Source of the DNA: Emticicia sp.
GTDB lineage: Bacteria; Bacteroidota; Bacteroidia; Cytophagales; Spirosomataceae
Assembly: GCA_017495105.1 (NCBI GenBank)
Contig: JAFEIL010000070.1
Span: 1-59,413 of the forward strand
Direction of reading: 5' to 3'
Length of the DNA: 59,413 bases
Both the position numbers and the translations under genes were made by a program. Positions within the stretch are counted from its first letter, which is position 1. Every line of letters begins with the position of its first letter. The notes under the pieces were generated by a model that worked only from the letters and a program-made list of their open reading frames with translations, had not been told where the DNA came from and made no database searches. Positions 42,808 through 51,839 of this stretch are shown piece by piece.

Positions 42808-44124
42808 ATGTCAGCAGCAACAAAAACTTATCTTCCTTTCAAGGTAAAAGACATCACTCTTGCCGATTGGGGTCGTAAAGAAATTAAATTAGCAGAAGCC
42901 GAAATGCCAGGTTTGATGGCAATCCGTGCTGAATATGGTCCGTCGAAACCATTGGCAGGTGCAAGAGTAGCAGGATGTTTACACATGACAATCCAAACTG
43001 CGGTTTTGATTGAAACCCTTGTAGAGTTAGGTGCTGAAGTAACTTGGTCTTCTTGTAATATTTTCTCAACGCAAGACCATGCTGCTGCTGCTATCGCTGC
43101 TGCTGGTATTCAAGTTTATGCTTGGAAAGGTCAAACAGCCGAAGAATTCGACTGGTGTATTGAGCAAACTTTACTTTTTGGCGAAGAGCAAAAACCATTG
43201 AACATGATTTTGGATGATGGTGGCGATTTGACAAATATGGTTTTTGATTTATATCCAGAATACATCGCTGGTATCAAAGGCTTATCTGAAGAAACTACAA
43301 CTGGTGTTCACCGTTTGTACGAGCGTATGAAAAATGGTACATTATTTTTGCCAGCTATCAACGTAAACGACTCAGTAACGAAATCGAAATTTGATAATAA
43401 ATACGGTTGTAAAGAATCATTAGTTGATGCGATTCGTCGTGCAACTGATATTATGATGGCAGGTAAAGTTGCTGCTGTTGCAGGTTATGGTGATGTAGGT
43501 AAAGGTTCGGCAGAATCGCTTCGTGGAGCTGGTTGCCGTGTATTGGTTACTGAAATCGACCCAATCTGTGCTTTACAAGCAGCAATGGATGGCTATGAGG
43601 TTGTTACGATGAACGAGGCAGTAACTCGTGCGAATATCTTCGTAACGGCCACTGGTAACGTTAATATCATCCGTGACCGTCACTTCAATGCAATGCGTGA
43701 TAAGGCTATCGTTTGTAACATCGGTCACTTCGATAATGAAATCGACATGGCTTGGTTAAACCAAAACTATGGACATACAAAATCTACTATCAAGCCACAA
43801 GTTGATATGTACGAAATTGATGGAAAAGAAATTATCATCTTGGCTGAAGGACGTTTAGTCAATTTAGGTTGTGCAATGGGTCACCCATCATTCGTGATGT
43901 CATGCTCATTTTCAAACCAAGTTTTGGCTCAATTAGAATTGTGGAATAACCCAGAGAAATACGAGAAAAAAGTTTACGTTCTTCCTAAGCAGTTAGATGA
44001 GAAAGTAGCTTCTTTCCACTTAGCTCACGTTGGTGCTAAATTAGATACTTTAGATTCAGAACAAGCTGCATACATCGGTGTTTCGACAGTTGGGCCATTC
44101 AAGTCTGAAATGTATCGTTACTAA
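42808..44124 (+). CDS. ahcY: Adenosylhomocysteinase
   Basis: AhcY hydrolyses S-adenosylhomocysteine to adenosine and homocysteine with bound NAD, keeping methylation running. Signatures are [36 protein letters not shown] and the NAD motif [19 protein letters not shown] near residue 227. The C-terminus is the conserved KSEMYRY. Length (438 aa) is full. It has a clear promoter and a terminator, so it is a single-gene unit. Confidence 0.97.
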   Translation: MSAATKTYLPFKVKDITLADWGRKEIKLAEAEMPGLMAIRAEYGPSKPLAGARVAGCLHMTIQTAVLIETLVELGAEVTWSSCNIFSTQDHAAAAIAAAGIQVYAWKGQTAEEFDWCIEQTLLFGEEQKPLNMILDDGGDLTNMVFDLYPEYIAGIKGLSEETTTGVHRLYERMKNGTLFLPAINVNDSVTKSKFDNKYGCKESLVDAIRRATDIMMAGKVAAVAGYGDVGKGSAESLRGAGCRVLVTEIDPICALQAAMDGYEVVTMNEAVTRANIFVTATGNVNIIRDRHFNAMRDKAIVCNIGHFDNEIDMAWLNQNYGHTKSTIKPQVDMYEIDGKEIIILAEGRLVNLGCAMGHPSFVMSCSFSNQVLAQLELWNNPEKYEKKVYVLPKQLDEKVASFHLAHVGAKLDTLDSEQAAYIGVSTVGPFKSEMYRY

Positions 44125-44146
44125 TATTCAGTAGAGTTTTTATATC

Positions 44147-44183
44147 AAAACGCCCATTTATTGAAAAATAGCTGGGCGTTTTT
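44147..44183 (+). terminator. Terminator of ahcY
   Basis: aaaacgccca pairs with tgggcgtttt across a 16-nt loop and is followed by T residues. Confidence 0.85.
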
Positions 44184-44312
44184 GCTTTTTATTTGTCTCT
44201 TGATTTAGTTTTACTCTTATAAGTTTTTCAAAAGCATAGTCTCCTTAAATCTGAATATTTACCTGTGAACTTTCCTTTAATATTACTAAAAAATTAAATT
44301 TTTCCTATAAAA

Positions 44313-44343
44313 TTGTCGTTTTCAAATATTTGCCGTAATTTTG
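44313..44343 (+). promoter_or_regulatory. guaB promoter
   Basis: TTG at 44313-44315, 20 nt spacer, TAATTTTG at 44336-44343. It lies directly before the TTG at 44345 that opens the longest frame, so the ATG at 44375 is the real start. Confidence 0.65.
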
Positions 44344-44374
44344 CTTGGCAAATAGAGAAACGAAATTATTTGCT

Positions 44375-45841
44375 ATGTTAGATTCTTCAAAGTTGCTTTA
44401 CGAAGCACTCACTTACGACGACGTTCTGCTCGTTCCTGCATACTCCGAGGTACTTCCACGTGATACGCATACGAAAACATTTTTAACAAAAAATATTCAA
44501 TTAAACATTCCACTTATTTCGGCGGCAATGGATACCGTTACCGAATACGAAATGGCTGTGGCAATGGCACAAGAGGGCGGAATTGGTTTTATTCACAAAA
44601 ACATGACCATTCAGCAGCAAGCCGAGCAAGTTCGTAAGGTAAAACGCTCAGAAAGTGGTATGATTATCGACCCAATTACGTTGCACGAAACAGCAACTGT
44701 TGGCGATGCTCTTCGTATAATGAAAGAATTCCGCATAGGTGGTATTCCGATAGTTGATGAAAACCAAAAACTTAAAGGTATTATCACCAACCGTGATTTA
44801 CGTTTTCAGTTAGATGCTTCAAAAGCAATCACTGATATTATGACCAAAGATAACCTAATCGTTGGACATGAAGGAGCAGGATTGGCAGAAGCAGAAGACA
44901 TTTTACGCAATTATAAAATCGAGAAACTTCCAATTGTTGATAAAGACTATAAAATTATCGGTTTGATTACTTATCGAGATATTTTGAAGAAAAAAGACCG
45001 TCCGAATGCTGCTAAAGACAGGTTAGGTCGTCTGATTGCAGGTGCAGCCGTTGGCGTAACACCTGACATCGAAGAACGTGTAGCAGCCCTCATCAAAGCA
45101 GGGGTTGACGTAGTAAGTATAGACACAGCTCATGGACACTCGAAAGGTGTAATTGACAGCCTCAAACGTATCAAAGGTGCATTCCCGAACATCGATGTAA
45201 TCGTAGGAAATATAGCTACTGAAGAAGCCGCTGAAGCTCTTGCCAAAGCAGGTGCTGATGCAATCAAAGTTGGTGTAGGTCCAGGAAGTATCTGCACGAC
45301 CCGTATCATTGCAGGTATAGGAATGCCACAACTTTCGGCCGTTGCTGATTCGGCAAGAGCAGCCGCAAAATATGGTGTTCCAGTAATTGCTGATGGTGGG
45401 ATTCGTTTTTCGGGCGATATTGTAAAAGCAATCGCTGGCGGTGCAAGTACCGTTATGATTGGTTCGCTTTTGGCAGGAACAGAAGAAGCCCCAGGCGAAA
45501 TGGTGATTTATGAAGGACGCAAATTTAAAACATACCGTGGAATGGGTTCGGTAGAAGCAATGGAAGACGGCTCGAAAGACCGTTATTTCCAAGATGCGGA
45601 AGATGATATTAAGAAACTCGTTCCCGAAGGAATCGTGGGTCGTGTGCCATTTAAAGGTCGTGCTGCCGAAATTATCTATCAAATGGTAGGTGGCTTGAAA
45701 GCAGGTATGGGCTATTGTGGTGCTGGCGATATTGCTACTTTACAAAAAGCAAAATTTGTAAAAATCACAGCATCGGGTATTAAAGAAAGCCACCCACATG
45801 ATATTCAGATTACAAGAGAAGCCCCGAATTATTCGAGATAA
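44375..45841 (+). CDS. guaB: IMP dehydrogenase
   Basis: GuaB oxidises IMP to XMP, the committed step to GMP. The N-terminal [20 protein letters not shown] opens the barrel. Two CBS domains lie at about residues 95-205 ([40 protein letters not shown]). The catalytic loop [13 protein letters not shown] near residue 305 contains the active Cys, and [10 protein letters not shown] is the flap start. Length from the ATG at 44375 is 488 aa, as expected; an upstream TTG frame extension overlaps the promoter. Confidence 0.97.
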   Translation: MLDSSKLLYEALTYDDVLLVPAYSEVLPRDTHTKTFLTKNIQLNIPLISAAMDTVTEYEMAVAMAQEGGIGFIHKNMTIQQQAEQVRKVKRSESGMIIDPITLHETATVGDALRIMKEFRIGGIPIVDENQKLKGIITNRDLRFQLDASKAITDIMTKDNLIVGHEGAGLAEAEDILRNYKIEKLPIVDKDYKIIGLITYRDILKKKDRPNAAKDRLGRLIAGAAVGVTPDIEERVAALIKAGVDVVSIDTAHGHSKGVIDSLKRIKGAFPNIDVIVGNIATEEAAEALAKAGADAIKVGVGPGSICTTRIIAGIGMPQLSAVADSARAAAKYGVPVIADGGIRFSGDIVKAIAGGASTVMIGSLLAGTEEAPGEMVIYEGRKFKTYRGMGSVEAMEDGSKDRYFQDAEDDIKKLVPEGIVGRVPFKGRAAEIIYQMVGGLKAGMGYCGAGDIATLQKAKFVKITASGIKESHPHDIQITREAPNYSR

Positions 45842-45862
45842 TTTTCAAAATAAATAGATTTA

Positions 45863-45901
45863 AAACACCGATAGTCAACTTTATATTGGCTATCGGTGTT
45901 T
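45863..45901 (+). terminator. Hairpin after guaB
   Basis: aaacaccgatag pairs with ctatcggtgttt across a 15-nt loop. The T-run is short, so it may be a weaker terminator. Confidence 0.65.
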
Positions 45902-46008
45902 CTATAAAAAGAAATATACTTTGAGTAAAAGCCGATTATTAATAACACAAAGCTATTTACTCATTCCGAACGGGCGGTATACTGCTTCACTCATTTACTC
46001 ATTATTCT

Positions 46009-47001
46009 ATGAATCGAGTACTAATTACAGGTGCAAATGGTTTAGTTGGCAGTGCCACCGCTCGTAGGTTTACAGAAGCGGGCTATGAGGTTTCGGCAAT
46101 GTGCCGTGCTGGCAGCGATTTGTCTTTATTGAACGATATTAAATCAAAAATCAAAATCATCGAAGGTGATATTTTAGATATACATTCACTAGAAAATGCA
46201 CTCGAAAATCAAGATTTTGTAGTTCATACAGCCGCTTTAGTGTCTTTCGCTCCTAAAGACCGTAACCAAATGTTTAAGGTAAATGTAGAAGGGACGGCCA
46301 ACTTGGTAAATATTTGTCTAGAGAAAAACATTAAAAAACTCTGTCACGTAAGTTCGATTGCAGCATTGGGTCGCCCAACGTCGGCATCAGAAAGTGTGAA
46401 TGGTGGAATCATTGACGAAAATCAAAAATGGGAAGATTCTCCGCTCAACTCAAATTACGCAAAATCGAAGTACGAAGGCGAACTTGAAGTATGGCGTGGC
46501 GAAGCAGAAGGGCTGAATGTGGTGGTCTTAAATCCATCAATTATTTTGGGTGAAGGGAATTGGAACAAAAGTAGTACGCAACTTTTCAAGTACGTTTATG
46601 ACCAGCATAAATATTATACCAATGGCAATTTCAATTATGTAGATATAAACGACCTCGTAACGGCTATTTTTATACTTACTACCTCAAAAGTCAAAAGCGA
46701 ACGCTTCATTTTGAATGGTGGTACTACGACATACAAGGTGTTTTTTGAGAAAATAGCAGTAGTTTTTGGTAAAAAAGCCCCTTTTAAGACTTTATCACCT
46801 TTCGCCATCGAAATCCTGTGGCGATTCGAAGCCTTGCGGGCTTTCTTCACAAAAAAAGCTCCATTAATTACAAAAGAAACAGCTCATAATTCTAGCACAA
46901 AATTTGCTTATAAAAACCTAAAGATTCAAAAAGCAATTAATTTTCAATTTACTGACTTAGACGAAACGATTAGCCGAGTTGGAAATTTTCTTTTGAAATA
47001 G
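46009..47001 (+). CDS. NAD-dependent epimerase/dehydratase family protein
   Basis: An extended SDR of 330 aa. RVLITGANGLVGSATARRFT carries the Rossmann glycines, HTAALVSFAPKDRNQMF is the second motif, and HVSSIAALG plus NYAKSKYEGELEVW give the Ser/Tyr/Lys active site with YxxxK near residues 150-154. VVLNPSIILGEGNW is typical of the dihydroflavonol-reductase-like branch. The substrate is not evident. No related pathway gene is adjacent, and a repeat-filled gap follows. Confidence 0.85.
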   Translation: MNRVLITGANGLVGSATARRFTEAGYEVSAMCRAGSDLSLLNDIKSKIKIIEGDILDIHSLENALENQDFVVHTAALVSFAPKDRNQMFKVNVEGTANLVNICLEKNIKKLCHVSSIAALGRPTSASESVNGGIIDENQKWEDSPLNSNYAKSKYEGELEVWRGEAEGLNVVVLNPSIILGEGNWNKSSTQLFKYVYDQHKYYTNGNFNYVDINDLVTAIFILTTSKVKSERFILNGGTTTYKVFFEKIAVVFGKKAPFKTLSPFAIEILWRFEALRAFFTKKAPLITKETAHNSSTKFAYKNLKIQKAINFQFTDLDETISRVGNFLLK

Positions 47002-47147
47002 TTACTGGGAAATTTGTTATTGGAAAACTGGTTATTGGGAAACTGGAAAATTAGTTATCGGTAAACTGGAAACTTGGATACTGGTTATTCGATCATTTTT
47101 TTAATAACCAATAACCATTTTTCTAATAAACCAATAACAAATCACCA
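47002..47147. repeat. Tandem 7+8 nt repeat (TTATTGG/GAAACTGG) with inverted end
   Basis: Between 47002 and 47090 the words TTACTGG, TTATTGG and TTATCGG alternate with GAAACTGG-like 8-mers, giving a unit of about 15 nt. From about 47101 to 47147 the complementary words aataaccaataacc and aaccaataac follow. The rest of the gap up to the TPR gene (47148-47375) is AT-rich with no gene seen. Confidence 0.75.
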
Positions 47148-47375
47148 ACACATGAACTTTTATTTCTGGAAAACTATTGAGATTTAATAAATAATTTTTA
47201 CATTTATTAATCGTTTTATTGGTGCAAATAATCTCGTATGTCATTTCATTGATTATCAATAGATAATACTAAATAGAAAGAAAATACAAGTGCGTTTTTA
47301 TATCCAAAAAATCAATTTTTTAGCACAATTTGCAGCCCTATGGTTGGGCTGTTTAACCTTTGAGTGGAATTCTAC

Positions 47376-48788
47376 ATGCAACACGAATTTAGTGACAGAT
47401 TCGATGGTTTCGATGACGCTGATGTGAAAGCATCGGCCGAACGCTTTGAGGAAATGCTCAAAAGTAAAGAAACGATTTTCTTCGACGAAGAAACATACGA
47501 ACAATTATCCGAATACTATTTGCTCAAAAGCAAGTGGGATATGGCAATGAAAGCCTGCCGAATTGGCCTTCAGCAATACCCTTATTCGCTTGAATTGCTA
47601 CTCGACAAAGTTCAACTTCACGCCAATTATGAGCAGTTTGAAGAAGCAATGGAGGTTTTGGATACTGCTGCCACCTATAATCCAGCTGATAACGAAATCA
47701 CCTATATGAGAGGCGTAATATGCAATCTCATGGGCAATTACGAAGACGCCGTTGATCATCTACGTGAGGCATTATTATTATCTGACGAAAAAGAAACAGT
47801 ATACTTTCAGCTTGCTCAAACCTACCAAAATTGGCAAAAATTTGAGGAAGCGGCTCATTTCTATAAAAAAGCTATCCGCAATAAATTTCAAGAGGAAATT
47901 GCTTTTTATGAACTAGTATTTTGCTTAGAACAAGCCAATAAATTAGAAGAAAACCTTAGTTATTTTCAAGAATTAGTTGACAATGACCCCTACTCGCATT
48001 TTGCATGGTTTGCCTTGGGTATGACTCATAGTCGCCTCGGCAAGCATAAAGATGCTGCTTTTGCGTATGATTATGCGGTTACGGTAAAGGAAGATTTTGC
48101 TTCGGGTTGGTTCAATTTGGCTCATGCGTACATGAACCTCAATAATTTTATTGATGCCAAAGAATGCTATGCCAATGTGCTAAAACACGAAGCCCCAACT
48201 GCCGAGGTTTATACACATTTAGGTGCTGCTTGCGAGAAATTGGAACAATACGACGAAGCCTACAAAAACTACCGAGAAGCCACGGTTTTGGACGAAAATT
48301 GGGACGATGCATGGTTTGGAATGGGTTCGGCTTTATATGAGCAGGAACGTTGGTTTGAGAGTGTTCATTTTACACAAAAGGCTATCAAACTCAACGAAGA
48401 AAACGCTGATTATTGGTTGCTTTTGGGTGATACTGAATCTAAATTAGGAAATTTTTTGTCGAGTAATGAGGCTTATACGCAAGCCGTTGCACTTGACTCG
48501 AATAATCCAGATATTTGGCTAAATTGGTCGTTACTTTTCTTTGAGCAGAGTGAATATAGTAAAGCCTTTGAGATTGTTTATGACGGAATCAGCGAAACGC
48601 CCGATGATGCCGATTTATTCTATCGTGCAGCAGCTTATCTGATTTTTGATGGAAGCTATAACGAAGCCTACAAATACCTCGAAACTGGCTTGATTTTAAA
48701 TTATGATGCCCACGTACAAATCTATGATTTCTTCCCGAATCTTGATACGCAAAAGGCTCTTTTTAGAATTATTGAGCAGTATAAATGA
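47376..48788 (+). CDS. Tetratricopeptide-repeat protein (470 aa)
   Basis: The ATG at 47376 (MQHEFSDRFDGFDDADVKA) is preferred over the in-frame GTG at 47364. From about residue 50 to the end, at least nine TPR-type helix pairs are visible, for example YLLKSKWDMAMKACRIGLQQ, AWFALGMTHSRLGKHKDAAF, VYTHLGAACEKLEQYDEAYK and WFGMGSALYEQERWFESV. No signal peptide or enzyme domain is seen. It is likely a cytoplasmic scaffold; the partner is unknown. Confidence 0.9.
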   Translation: MQHEFSDRFDGFDDADVKASAERFEEMLKSKETIFFDEETYEQLSEYYLLKSKWDMAMKACRIGLQQYPYSLELLLDKVQLHANYEQFEEAMEVLDTAATYNPADNEITYMRGVICNLMGNYEDAVDHLREALLLSDEKETVYFQLAQTYQNWQKFEEAAHFYKKAIRNKFQEEIAFYELVFCLEQANKLEENLSYFQELVDNDPYSHFAWFALGMTHSRLGKHKDAAFAYDYAVTVKEDFASGWFNLAHAYMNLNNFIDAKECYANVLKHEAPTAEVYTHLGAACEKLEQYDEAYKNYREATVLDENWDDAWFGMGSALYEQERWFESVHFTQKAIKLNEENADYWLLLGDTESKLGNFLSSNEAYTQAVALDSNNPDIWLNWSLLFFEQSEYSKAFEIVYDGISETPDDADLFYRAAAYLIFDGSYNEAYKYLETGLILNYDAHVQIYDFFPNLDTQKALFRIIEQYK

Positions 48789-48803
48789 GGAGGATTTAGA
48801 TAG

Positions 48804-48843
48804 AAATTGAGGCTTGGAAATCTATTTTTCTAAGCCTCAATTT
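48804..48843 (+). terminator. Terminator after the TPR gene
   Basis: aaattgaggctt pairs with aagcctcaattt; the loop of about 16 nt contains a second small pairing. Confidence 0.75.
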
Positions 48844-48917
48844 GTTATATCTCGCTGTGCAATGTCTCTGACTTCGCACGAGTGTTTAATCATCAACTGA
48901 TGGCTTTGCTTTGTATC

Positions 48918-49997
48918 TCACATCATCTTTCCACTTTCAATCGACTTTATGCCTTTTTTGGAAAGGGCTTTCACACCAAAAATCAAATCCGCAAAACGTG
49001 GGTCGGAGGTTAGTCCTTTTTTGTATCGGCTATAAATTTGCTGAATAACTACTGAGTTTTTGAATAAACCAAAAACATAGAAATACAGAATATTTGTTAA
49101 ATCTCGACCGCTTTTTTCTGCATAACGCTCAGCAAATTCTTGGCGAGTTAAGTTTCCTTCCACCCAAGAAAGGTTAAATGTTTTTTCAAAAGCTCCATCA
49201 TTGGCTTCTGCCCAATACGAAAGGCTTGTGCCTACATCCATGAGTGGGTCGCCAACGGTGGTCATTTCCCAGTCTAAAACCGCAATGATTTCTGATAAAT
49301 TATTGGCGTTTAGCACTACATTGTCATACTTATAATCGTTATGTATGAGCGTGGGTTTTCCTTCGGTAGGAAGATTCTCTTTGAGCCAAGCAGCCAAAGT
49401 ATCCATTGCAGCAATTTCATCAGTTTGTGAGGCAACATATCGTTTATGCCATCCTTCTACTTGTCGCTGAATATAGCCTTCGGGTTTCCCAATATGCACT
49501 AAACCAGTGCTTTCAATATTAATAGCGTGTAAAGCTGCCAGATTATCACACAATGCTTCTGAGAGTTTTCGTATTTCGGCAGGAGCAATGGTTTGTATAA
49601 GTTTCGGGGCATCTTTTGCTCGTAAAATAATGCCTTGCACTCGCTCCATGATATAAAATGGACAACCCATGACGGCCTCATCATCAGTAAAAATAATCGG
49701 ATTTGGTATTTTCTCATACCCAATCGACTTGATGGCTGTCAGAATCTTGTATTCACGAGCCATATCATGTCCACCCTTGATGTCTTTCGCTCCTACCGGC
49801 GGGCGACGTAAAACATATTCACGGTTAGCAGTTTTTAAGAAATACGTCAGATTGGAGTATCCCCCAGGAAACTGCGAAACTTCGGTAATTTGTTCAAAAT
49901 CAGGCAATTGAGATTTGATAAAGTCATTCAACTTTATCAAATCCAACTCTTCTCCTTGCCTAACTGCCGTAGGCGTATCTATTTTTAATGGTGTCAT
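48918..49997 (-). CDS. APH/ACAD10-type phosphotransferase family protein
   Basis: A kinase-fold protein of 359 aa. FPGGYSNLTYFLKTANREYV and LRRPP form the nucleotide-binding lobe, LIHNDYKYDNVVLN near residue 222 is the Brenner-type catalytic loop with Asp, and AVLDWEMTTVGDPLMDVG near 246 holds the metal-binding Asp. This arrangement is that of the acyl-CoA-dehydrogenase-10-like phosphotransferases associated with fatty or hydroxy-acid metabolism, not of antibiotic resistance enzymes. No fatty-acid gene is adjacent here. Confidence 0.85.
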   Translation of the reverse strand: MTPLKIDTPTAVRQGEELDLIKLNDFIKSQLPDFEQITEVSQFPGGYSNLTYFLKTANREYVLRRPPVGAKDIKGGHDMAREYKILTAIKSIGYEKIPNPIIFTDDEAVMGCPFYIMERVQGIILRAKDAPKLIQTIAPAEIRKLSEALCDNLAALHAINIESTGLVHIGKPEGYIQRQVEGWHKRYVASQTDEIAAMDTLAAWLKENLPTEGKPTLIHNDYKYDNVVLNANNLSEIIAVLDWEMTTVGDPLMDVGTSLSYWAEANDGAFEKTFNLSWVEGNLTRQEFAERYAEKSGRDLTNILYFYVFGLFKNSVVIQQIYSRYKKGLTSDPRFADLIFGVKALSKKGIKSIESGKMM

Positions 49998-50070
49998 TTT
50001 TTAGTCAATTGCAGGCTGTGTTCCGCTCCACGGTTAATAGAGTTTTGTTGTTGAATCTCATTCTCAATTC

Positions 50071-51549
50071 TTACTGGTGTTCTGGTCTTAACAAATCATT
50101 CACCGTTTTTACGGGGTTAAACGTAATCAACGGCACTTCTACGAACAATGTGTTCCAGTTTGCCATTGCTCCATTCCATAAACCGGGTAATTCTTGGGCT
50201 TTTAGGTCACGACCACTTTGCGATTTTTGTGTATTGAAGCCAGTTTTAGGGTCACGGAACTCCAAAAGATTAAATTTGTTTCCTTGATAGTCTTTCATCG
50301 TACAAATCAAATCAACAGGGTTGAAGTGCGTTGCTTCATCAAAAATCTCTTTTTGTTCGGGGTCTTTCAAATCAATTTGAGCAGATTCTACTACCTGAAG
50401 TGAAATTGAGCCATCGGTATTTTCTGCCCAGAATGGCCCACCACCTGGTTCGCCAACGTTTTTTACCATTCCACAAATACGCAATGGACGATTGAGTTTC
50501 GTGCGGCAATAAGTTTTGCGTTCTTCAAAAGATAAATCATCATAACTTTCGGGAAATTCTACACAAAGGTCAAACTCAATAAAGTCTTCAATTTCTTCTA
50601 CATCTTCTTCTTTCAAGTCTGCACCATCCATCATTTTCAGATAAGCAAAAACCGCTTGTTGGTAGCTTAAAACCAAACTCGCTAAAGCTTTTTTGTAGAT
50701 GATTGTTTGCTCTTTTAGGCTATCTGGCACAACGTTGTCGATATTTTTAATAAATACCACATCTGCAACTTGGTCATTGAGGTTTTCGAGCAAAGCACCG
50801 TGACCTGCTGGGCGGAAAAGCAAATCTCCACCCGCCGTGCGGAAAGGCGAATTATCAAGATTTACAGCAATCGTATCTGTTGAAGGCTTTTGCTCTGAGA
50901 AGCTGATGTCATATTTTACACCATATTTTGCTTCGTAATCAGCCAAAACTGCATCAATCAAGGCTGTAAACTTGCTTCTATGCTCAGGTGAAACCGTAAA
51001 ATGAAGGTTCACCTTACCACCTGAACTGGCGTATTTTGCACCTTCAACCAGGTGTTCTTCGGCTGGTGTGCGAGTTAAATCGCCATATTTATGAAACTCC
51101 AACAAGCCTTTAGGTAAAGCACCATAATCAAGGCCTTCGGCCGTGAGGAGATGTTTGAGAATGGTTTTGTGGTCGGCCGACTCGCTACCGACTGATTTTA
51201 TCAAACTTTTATAGAATGCAAAATCTTGTAGGTGTTCTAAAACCTCATTAACCGATTTGTCGAATTTATTTTCTTCCAAAGCTGCAAAAAGCGATTTAAA
51301 CATGCGTGAAGCCGCACCCGAAGCAGGTACAAACTTTAGTAGTTTTTTGCCAAAAATTTGGTCGTCGAAATCTTTTGATAGTTCTTTGGCTTTTTCGTCG
51401 CCAAGTTGAATCATTCCATCGTCGATGGTTGCCGCTCTAACGACATTCAAGTATGGAAATCCCACTTTAAAATTCTCGATTTGCTCAAGAATTGTTTCCA
51501 CTTTTGCCCCACGGGCTTCGATTTGGCTAAGGTCTTTTTCGCTAAACAT
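50071..51549 (-). CDS. DUF4301 family protein (492 aa)
   Basis: The protein matches the DUF4301 family of Bacteroidota in length and motifs: KKLLKFVPASGAASRMFKSL near residue 70, EFHKYGDLTRTPAEEHLVE near 170, and DLLFRPAGHGALLENLNDQ near 240. The GxxSRMFK loop and GHG motif resemble nucleotidyltransferase or sugar-phosphate uridylyltransferase folds, but no activity is known. It has no signal peptide. The gap upstream to proA contains heptamer repeats. Confidence 0.88.
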   Translation of the reverse strand: MFSEKDLSQIEARGAKVETILEQIENFKVGFPYLNVVRAATIDDGMIQLGDEKAKELSKDFDDQIFGKKLLKFVPASGAASRMFKSLFAALEENKFDKSVNEVLEHLQDFAFYKSLIKSVGSESADHKTILKHLLTAEGLDYGALPKGLLEFHKYGDLTRTPAEEHLVEGAKYASSGGKVNLHFTVSPEHRSKFTALIDAVLADYEAKYGVKYDISFSEQKPSTDTIAVNLDNSPFRTAGGDLLFRPAGHGALLENLNDQVADVVFIKNIDNVVPDSLKEQTIIYKKALASLVLSYQQAVFAYLKMMDGADLKEEDVEEIEDFIEFDLCVEFPESYDDLSFEERKTYCRTKLNRPLRICGMVKNVGEPGGGPFWAENTDGSISLQVVESAQIDLKDPEQKEIFDEATHFNPVDLICTMKDYQGNKFNLLEFRDPKTGFNTQKSQSGRDLKAQELPGLWNGAMANWNTLFVEVPLITFNPVKTVNDLLRPEHQ

Positions 51550-51570
51550 ATTAATCAGGTTGAGTTAATT

Positions 51571-51591
51571 AGTCCACAGTCAATAGTTGGT
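51571..51591. repeat. Short heptamer array AGTYNAY
   Basis: AGTCCAC at 51571, AGTCAAT at 51578 and AGTTGGT at 51585 are in one 7-nt register, just upstream of the DUF4301 start on the other strand. Confidence 0.45.
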
Positions 51592-51755
51592 TTATGAAGA
51601 ACATTAAACTATTGATAAGGAGGATTTTGGTGAAAATTGTCGTTGTTTGGTTTTAATCAGCTACTTTAATGTGCGATTGTTTTGTTAAAAATGTAATTTT
51701 ACGAAAAAATAGAATCAAGGCAATGTTTTTGCTCGGGATTAATTAAAGTTATTCA

Positions 51756-51826
51756 AGTCAACGGTAAATAGACGACGGTGTTCCGTTTCACAGATTGCTA
51801 TCGACTGTTGTCCGTGAACAGTTGAC
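51756..51826. repeat. Heptamer array AGTCAAC-type upstream of proA
   Basis: Units begin at 51756 (AGTCAAC), 51763 (GGTAAAT), 51770 (AGACGAC) and 51777 (GGTGTTC); after one indel the register resumes with units such as TATCGAC, TGTTGTC, CGTGAAC and AGTTGAC. The outer agtcaac and gttgac words are complementary. Confidence 0.6.
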
Positions 51827-51839
51827 TTATAAAAAAATC

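Noticed and set aside
44345-44374. TTG-started N-terminal extension of guaB
   Set aside because: It directly follows the TAATTTTG box, and IMP dehydrogenases begin near LYEALTYDD, so the ATG at 44375 is used.
45023-45682. 219-codon open frame opposite guaB
   Set aside because: It is antisense to conserved IMP dehydrogenase sequence and unusually rich in Cys, Tyr and Thr, as expected from reverse reading.
51795-51839. TTG-started extension of proA
   Set aside because: It is made of heptamer-repeat DNA and is not part of the ProA fold.
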